A stretch of 64,000 bases of DNA from Massilia sp. erpn (lineage in GTDB: Bacteria > Pseudomonadota > Gammaproteobacteria > Burkholderiales > Burkholderiaceae_D). The notes beneath the pieces were generated by a model. That model had not been told where the DNA came from. It saw nothing but the letters and a program-made list of their open reading frames with translations, and searched no databases. Shown here piece after piece: positions 58,920 through 64,000 of this stretch (position 1 is its first letter; each line of letters opens with the position of its first letter). Where the stretch lies: assembly GCF_024400215.1 (NCBI RefSeq), contig NZ_CP053748.1, forward strand, positions 5,332,001 to 5,396,000, in the 5' to 3' direction. The position numbers were made by a program, and so were the translations under genes.

Positions 58920-59636
58920 ATGGACCAAGCCGCTCTGCGCTTTCGCAATGTCACCAAACGCCATGCGCAACGGCCGGTGCTCGATGGCGTCGATCTGACG
59001 GTGGAGCGCGGCGAGTTCTTCGGCCTGGCCGGGGTGAACGGGGCGGGCAAGACCAGCCTGCTTAAATGCCTGCTCGATTTTTGCGCACTGGACGGCGGCA
59101 CCATCGAGATTTTCGGCGCCGGCCATCTGCGCCCGGAAGCGCGCCAGCCGCTGGCCTATCTGCCGGAACGCTTTACCCCGCCCTACTATCTGACGGGCGA
59201 CGATTTTCTGAAATACGTGCTGAAATTGCAGGGACAGGCTTACGAGCCGGCTGCCGTGGCCGCGATGCTGGCCGCGCTGGACCTGGAGGACACCGCCTTG
59301 AAGCGCACCGTACGCAGCTATTCCAAGGGCATGACCCAGAAACTGGGCCTGGCCGCCTGCTTCCTCAGCCGCAAGCGCCTGTACGTGCTGGACGAGCCGA
59401 TGAGCGGCCTCGACCCAAAAGCGCGCGCCCTGCTCAAACAGCTTTTGCAGCATTTGCGCAACGATGGCGCCAGCCTGCTGTTCACTTCGCACGCGCTGGC
59501 CGATGTCGAGGAAATCTGCGACCGCATGGCCATCCTGCACGGCGGACGCATCCGCTTCGCCGGCACGCCCGAACACTGCCGCAGCCGCTACGGCGCTTCC
59601 ACGCTGGAAGCGGCCTTCCTGCAAGCGATCGAATAG
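58920..59636 (+). CDS. ABC transporter ATP-binding protein
   Basis: 238-residue ABC ATPase. Walker A is GVNGAGKTSLLK, the signature region SYSKGMTQKLGLA is near-canonical, and Walker B is LYVLDEPMSGLDPKAR, with the H-switch FTSHALADVEEICDR. No permease gene is adjacent. It is immediately followed by the ExeA-like ATPase gene, so it belongs to the second secretion unit by position. It may energise an exporter whose permease lies elsewhere. The gap to mshE holds both promoters. Confidence 0.9.
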   Translation: MDQAALRFRNVTKRHAQRPVLDGVDLTVERGEFFGLAGVNGAGKTSLLKCLLDFCALDGGTIEIFGAGHLRPEARQPLAYLPERFTPPYYLTGDDFLKYVLKLQGQAYEPAAVAAMLAALDLEDTALKRTVRSYSKGMTQKLGLAACFLSRKRLYVLDEPMSGLDPKARALLKQLLQHLRNDGASLLFTSHALADVEEICDRMAILHGGRIRFAGTPEHCRSRYGASTLEAAFLQAIE

Positions 59637-59643
59637 GCCCGCC

Positions 59644-60624
59644 ATGTACCAGTCCCATTTCGGCCTGAAGCAGGCCCCCTTCAACATCACGCCTAACCCC
59701 GCCTTTTTCTACAGCGGCAATGAGCGCGGCGCCATGCTCGACGCCTTGCTGTATGCAGTGGGCAGCGGCGAAGGCATCATCAAGGTCACGGGCGAAGTCG
59801 GCAGCGGCAAGACCATGCTGTGCCGCATGCTCGACAGCCAGCTGCCGCCCCATGTGGACGTGATCTACCTGGTCAACCCCAGCCTGGGACCGGAGGAAGT
59901 GCTGTACGCCATCGCCGGCGAGCTGGGGCTGAACGCGGAAGGCTTGCGCGGCAACGAGGTGCTGCGCCTGCTGAACGCCGACCTGATCGCGCGCCACAGC
60001 GCCGGCCGCCAGGTGCTGCTGCTGGTCGAGGAAGCCCAGGCCATGCCGCTGGAAACGCTGGAAGAGGTGCGCCTGCTGACCAATCTGGAAACGGCCCACC
60101 ACAAGCTGCTGCAGATCGTGCTGTTCGGCCAGCCGGAGCTGGACGAGAGCCTGGCCCTGCCGCGCATGCGCCAGCTGCGCGAGCGCATCACGCACAGCTT
60201 CACGGTGCCGCCGCTGGCGCCCGAGCTGCTGCCCGACTTTCTCGCCTTCCGCCTGCAGGCGGCCGGCCATCGCGGGCGGCCCCTGTTCAGCAAGGGCGCG
60301 GTGAAGCTGATCGCGCGCGTCTCGCAAGGCATTGTGCGGCGCGTGAATATCCTGGCCGACAAGGCCTTGATGGCCGCTTTTGCCGACGACGCGGCCATGG
60401 TGCGCCCGGCCCATGTGCGCCAGGCCATCCGCGACAGCAGCTTTGCCGCGCCGCCGCGCGCGCTGCCGGCCTGGCTGCTGTTCGGCGCCGGCTTCGTGCT
60501 GGCCTTGCTGGTGGCGGGCGCCTGGCTGGTCTGGCAGCAGTCGCTGGCGCCGCCGGACGGCTACGGCAAGGGCCGGCCGGCAGCGCGGCTGCAGGCCGGC
60601 CCCGCATCCCGATTTGCAGGATGA
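59644..60624 (+). CDS. ExeA/MshM-like AAA ATPase, second copy
   Basis: 326-residue AAA ATPase, a paralogue of mshM in this window. Walker A is GEVGSGKT at 50-57; the Walker B region reads LLVEEAQA, with Glu where MshM has Asp. The MYQSHFGLKQAPFNITPNPAFF start and RVNILADKALMAAF segment match the family, and one C-terminal transmembrane helix (WLLFGAGFVLALLVAGAWLVW) is present. It follows the ABC ATPase by seven bases and precedes a secretin, as ExeA-type genes often do. Confidence 0.9.
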   Translation: MYQSHFGLKQAPFNITPNPAFFYSGNERGAMLDALLYAVGSGEGIIKVTGEVGSGKTMLCRMLDSQLPPHVDVIYLVNPSLGPEEVLYAIAGELGLNAEGLRGNEVLRLLNADLIARHSAGRQVLLLVEEAQAMPLETLEEVRLLTNLETAHHKLLQIVLFGQPELDESLALPRMRQLRERITHSFTVPPLAPELLPDFLAFRLQAAGHRGRPLFSKGAVKLIARVSQGIVRRVNILADKALMAAFADDAAMVRPAHVRQAIRDSSFAAPPRALPAWLLFGAGFVLALLVAGAWLVWQQSLAPPDGYGKGRPAARLQAGPASRFAG

Positions 60625-60688
60625 GCGCTTTTATAAGATTATGTCAACTTTAACCCCCGGACCAACCTCGCTCCCGCGGACTACAACA

Positions 60689-62650
60689 ATGAAAAAACTC
60701 GCGGCTCCCCTGCTTTCCACCGCCTGCGCCCTGCTTGCAGGCTGCGCCGCGCCGCAATTGCCGGTCTCGACCTCGCATGTGACGGAAAGCCCGCGCCCGG
60801 CCGGCGCCATTCCCGACCCGGTGCAGCAAAGCCCGGCCCTGCCGCCGCCACGCCCCGGCGCGCGCGTGGAAACCTATAGCGTCACGGTGCACAAGGTACC
60901 GGTGCAATCGGTGCTGTTCGCGCTAGCGCGCGACGCCGGCCTGAACGTGGACATCCACCCGTCGATCGACGGCATGGTCACGCTGAATGCGCTGGACCAG
61001 ACCCTGCCCCAGCTACTGGCGCGCATCGCACGCCAGGTCGATATGCGCTACGAGATTGAGGGCAATAACCTGATCGTGCTGCCGGACCAGCCGTATTGGC
61101 GAAATTACAAGGTCGATTACGTGAATATGGCGCGTTCGACCCAAAGCAGCGTCAGCATCGCCACCCAGATTTCAACCACGGGCGGCTCGTCGGCCACGCA
61201 GACCATCAACCCGGCGACCGGCCAGACCTCGACCGCCACGCAGACCGTGGGTGGCGGCACCAATAATTCCACTACGTCGGTCGCCAACCGTTCGGATAAT
61301 AATTTCTGGTACAGCCTGGAGAAAAATATCCGCGACATGCTGCGCCCGACCAATCTGAACGATCCGCTCATTGATCCCCTGGCCCAGCTGCGCGAGCAGA
61401 GCGGCGGCCAGCAGGCCCAGACCAATCCCTACGGCCAGGCCGGTGGCGTGCCGGGCCAGCCGGGCGTGAATCCAGGTGGCTATGCAGGCGGCGCGGCTTA
61501 TCCGGGCGCGGCCCAGCCATATGGCGTGCAGCAGCCCGGCTATCCGGCAGCGGGCGAGCAAGGCTATGGCGTGGCAGCGGGCGCCACCGGCGCCCAGGGC
61601 GCGGGCGGACGCAATGCGCCGCGCAGCAACAATACCGTGGTCGTCAACCAGGAAGGCGGCTTGATCGCGGTGCGCGCCACCAGCCGCCAGCACGACAAGA
61701 TCCAGGAATTCCTCGACACCGTGCTGGCCACGGCCAAGCGCCAGGTGCTGATCGAGGCGACCGTGATCGAGGTCAAGCTGGGCGACCAGTACCAGCAAGG
61801 CATCAACTGGTCGCGCGTCAGCGGCAATGGCGAATCGACGCTGATGCAGGGCGGCGTGGCGGCGGGAAGCAATCCGCTGCCGAACACCACCGCGCCGGGT
61901 TTCATGCTGTTCAAGTACAACAACCCCACCACGCGTCTTGGCAATATCACGGCCGCCGTGCAGTTGCTGGAATCCTTCGGCAAGGTGAAAGTGCTGTCCA
62001 GCCCCAAGATCAGCGTGATGAACAACCAGACCGCGCTGCTCAAGGTGGTGGACAACAATATCTTCTTCACGCTCAAGGTCACGCCCGCCGTGATGACATC
62101 CACCGGCACCATCGCCACGCCCGCCACCTACGAGTCCAAGGTGGAAACCGTGCCGGTCGGTTTCGTGATGAGCGTGACGCCGCAGATTTCCGAGAGCGAC
62201 GAAGTGACGCTGAACGTGCGCCCCACCATCACGCGCGTGGTCGGCTTTGTGCAGGATCCGAATCCCGAGCTGGCCAAGCAGAACGTCATCAGCAAGGTGC
62301 CGGTGATCCAGGCGCGCGAGCTGGAGTCGGTCATGAAGGTCAGCAGCGGCCAGGTGGCCGTGATGGGCGGCTTGATGCAGGACTCTGTAGACAACACCAA
62401 GGATGGCCTGCCCGGCGTGAGCAGCGTGCCGCTGCTGGGCAATCTCTTCTCCTACCGGAACGAGACGGCCAGCAAGACCGAGCTGGTGATCTTCATGCGC
62501 CCCATCGTGGTCAAGGACGCCAGCCTGAATGGCGATTACAAGGATTTCCGCTACCTGCTGCCGGACCAGACGCCGCTGAATGCCCAGCCCTATCCGCAAT
62601 CGGCCCCGCCCCAGGTGCGCAACCCTGCTTTCGGATCGGGTGAACAATGA
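60689..62650 (+). CDS. Lipoprotein secretin (GspD/MshL-like), second copy
   Basis: 653-residue outer-membrane secretin, distinct from MshL. The lipobox is LLAGC near residue 19. An STN-like N-terminal domain (VQSVLFALARDAGLNVDIHPSIDGMVTLNALDQTL) is followed by a Gly/Ala/Pro/Gln-rich linker at about residues 250-315, and a secretin core (VLIEATVIEVKLGDQYQQGINW, KVKVLSSPKISVMNNQTALLKVV) with the terminal LVIFMRPIVV. The overlap with the next gene is ATGA. The function is a pilus or secretion portal; which system is not decided. Confidence 0.9.
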   Translation: MKKLAAPLLSTACALLAGCAAPQLPVSTSHVTESPRPAGAIPDPVQQSPALPPPRPGARVETYSVTVHKVPVQSVLFALARDAGLNVDIHPSIDGMVTLNALDQTLPQLLARIARQVDMRYEIEGNNLIVLPDQPYWRNYKVDYVNMARSTQSSVSIATQISTTGGSSATQTINPATGQTSTATQTVGGGTNNSTTSVANRSDNNFWYSLEKNIRDMLRPTNLNDPLIDPLAQLREQSGGQQAQTNPYGQAGGVPGQPGVNPGGYAGGAAYPGAAQPYGVQQPGYPAAGEQGYGVAAGATGAQGAGGRNAPRSNNTVVVNQEGGLIAVRATSRQHDKIQEFLDTVLATAKRQVLIEATVIEVKLGDQYQQGINWSRVSGNGESTLMQGGVAAGSNPLPNTTAPGFMLFKYNNPTTRLGNITAAVQLLESFGKVKVLSSPKISVMNNQTALLKVVDNNIFFTLKVTPAVMTSTGTIATPATYESKVETVPVGFVMSVTPQISESDEVTLNVRPTITRVVGFVQDPNPELAKQNVISKVPVIQARELESVMKVSSGQVAVMGGLMQDSVDNTKDGLPGVSSVPLLGNLFSYRNETASKTELVIFMRPIVVKDASLNGDYKDFRYLLPDQTPLNAQPYPQSAPPQVRNPAFGSGEQ

Positions 62651-64000
62651 GCCTGCTGATGCAAGCATTGAAAAAGGCCGAACGCGCCAAGCAGAGCAAC
62701 CTGCCGGACGAGGAGCTGGAGCGCCCGTCCGAGGCCTTCGACGACATCCTGGCACTGGAGCCGCAAAGCCCATCCACACCGCCCGCTGGTTTGGCGGGTC
62801 TGTCGCTGGAACCGCTGGATGCGCCGGCCGACACCTCGCACAGCGCCGCCAGCAGGGCTGAGGTCCGCGACGAGAGCATCGCCGCTGCCGGCCCGGCGGC
62901 CACGCACGATGGCGTGGTTCCGGCGCAAGCTGGCGCAGGCGGACCCACGCGTGGCGCGGAACCCAGCCTCGCCCCACTTGATTTTGCGCCTTCCGGTTCC
63001 GGCGAGATTCCGCTGGTTCCCGCCACGGAAGCCATCCACGACCCGGTTCCTCCGCAGGCGCGGCAGGAGGCTGCACGCGCGGCAGCCGCAACGCCGCGCA
63101 CGCAACCCGGTCCGCAGCCCTCCGCAGCGGCTTCCGGACGTGGCAGCGTTCACCAGGCGCCGCGCCACAGCGCGCGGCCAATCCAGGGCAAGACCGCCGG
63201 CCGCATCGACCCAGCCCATCTGCGGCTGGCCATCCTAGGCGCGATTCTGGCGCTGATCGTGATCATTTTCGGCCTGATGTACTGGCGCGCCCTGACCGCG
63301 CGGCCCGGTGCATCCCTGCCCATGGTGGCGATGCCAGGCCAGGGTGGCGTGCCGCAAGCGACCGTCGTGGTACCTGGCGCGCCGGCTGGCGATGCGGCGG
63401 CTACGTCCGGTGCGAACGGTACTGCGCCGGCGGGACTGGTCCCGGCACCGGCCCCGCAGCCTGCCGTACCGGCCTATGCCGCAGCGCCGGCGCCAGTGGA
63501 GCAGAGAGTCTCGCCGGAAGAGGCGCAAGCCGCCATCCGCGCGGCCAACGACCGCGATGCCACCGAGCTGGCGGCACGCCAGGCGCGCGAACGCGCCGAC
63601 GCGCGCCAGCAAGCGCAAGGCAGTGCATCCCATGCCGCCCCATCCACTGCTGCAGGCAGCGGTGGCGGGCTGACGCCAATCAGCACGGACGGCGGCGAGC
63701 TGCGCATCGTGCGCAATAGCGCGGCCCAGCAGGTGCCACCCGCCATTCAAGCGGCCTACCAAAGCTTCCAGGCAGGCGATATGGCGGGCGCCGGCCAGCA
63801 GTATGCCCAGGCGTTGCAGCAAGACCCGAACAACCGCGACGCCCTGCTCGGCAGCGCCGCCGTGGCCTTGCGCGAGCAGCGTCCGGCCCAGGCCAGCGCC
63901 GCTTATCTGCGTCTGCTGGAACTCGACCCCAACGACGGCGAGGCCTTGGCGGGCCTGAGCAGCTTGCGCGGCGGCGACGCCGGCCAGGCCGAGAGCCGGC
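62647..64000 (+). CDS. TPR protein of the second secretion unit (3' partial)
   Basis: The frame runs off the end of the window. It begins MSLLMQALKKAERAKQ like MshN, has a long Ala/Pro/Gly-rich region, one transmembrane helix (LRLAILGAILALIVIIFGLMYW), and C-terminal TPR repeats (QAAYQSFQAGDMAGAGQQYAQALQQDPNNRDALLG). It overlaps the secretin by ATGA. It looks like an MshN-type assembly protein for the second secretin. The full length and C-terminus are unseen. Confidence 0.85.
   Translation, partial: MSLLMQALKKAERAKQSNLPDEELERPSEAFDDILALEPQSPSTPPAGLAGLSLEPLDAPADTSHSAASRAEVRDESIAAAGPAATHDGVVPAQAGAGGPTRGAEPSLAPLDFAPSGSGEIPLVPATEAIHDPVPPQARQEAARAAAATPRTQPGPQPSAAASGRGSVHQAPRHSARPIQGKTAGRIDPAHLRLAILGAILALIVIIFGLMYWRALTARPGASLPMVAMPGQGGVPQATVVVPGAPAGDAAATSGANGTAPAGLVPAPAPQPAVPAYAAAPAPVEQRVSPEEAQAAIRAANDRDATELAARQARERADARQQAQGSASHAAPSTAAGSGGGLTPISTDGGELRIVRNSAAQQVPPAIQAAYQSFQAGDMAGAGQQYAQALQQDPNNRDALLGSAAVALREQRPAQASAAYLRLLELDPNDGEALAGLSSLRGGDAGQAESR

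Noticed and set aside
1..64000. CRISPR array, tRNA or rRNA gene
   Set aside because: No regular repeat-spacer pattern and no recognisable tRNA or rRNA segment was seen; absence by eye is not proof.

Overview
The window is GC-rich, chromosomal and densely coded. It looks like a betaproteobacterium of the Oxalobacteraceae (Massilia/Duganella/Telluria/Janthinobacterium type). This rests on the gene content: a class I polyhydroxyalkanoate synthase beside its PhaR repressor, an MSHA-type pilus locus, an mfd-serB pair, and bamD divergent from rluD-pgeF. The genus is inferred from content and style, not from a marker gene.

Layout. Positions 1-8.5 kb carry general metabolism: a 5'-truncated SDR enzyme, a LysE-type exporter, an amidohydrolase with an OPT oligopeptide transporter, PBP1A and an ABC-type substrate-binding protein. 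Positions 8.55-13.3 kb are a visibly more AT-rich accessory stretch of about ten short same-strand genes: a NADAR protein, a DinB protein, two lipoproteins, and several with no recognisable family. Positions 13.4-24.5 kb hold a methyl-accepting chemotaxis protein, a 5'-nucleotidase, mfd, serB, and a TetR / alpha-beta hydrolase / TonB-receptor unit with two matching operators. Positions 24.6-42 kb are mixed core genes: CoA-transferase, GFA protein, diheme cytochrome, secreted zinc protease, metC, rimO, phaR, phaC, pgeF, rluD, bamD, yaaA, a PIN protein and an aminotransferase.

Positions 41.9-58.8 kb are an MSHA pilus locus split into three transcription units. mshI-pilN-J-K-L-M-N and mshE-G-F-pilin lie on the minus strand. 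mshQ-C-D-O-P lies between them on the plus strand. A degenerate HD-GYP protein flanks the locus, and MshE carries the c-di-GMP-binding type of N-terminal repeats, so second-messenger control of the pilus is plausible. From 58.9 kb to the end, a second divergent unit encodes an ABC ATPase, a second ExeA/MshM-like ATPase, a second lipoprotein secretin and a second TPR protein. These look like paralogues of MshM-L-N and run off the window.

No rRNA, tRNA, CRISPR array, prophage or transposase gene was recognised. The most useful non-coding findings are: a 10-bp-arm palindrome between mshI and mshQ; three PhaR-like YTGC-N3-GYAR sites around phaR; two copies of the TetR operator; two copies of a REP-like nested palindrome; and an in-frame remnant of a second MshP C-terminus just after mshP.
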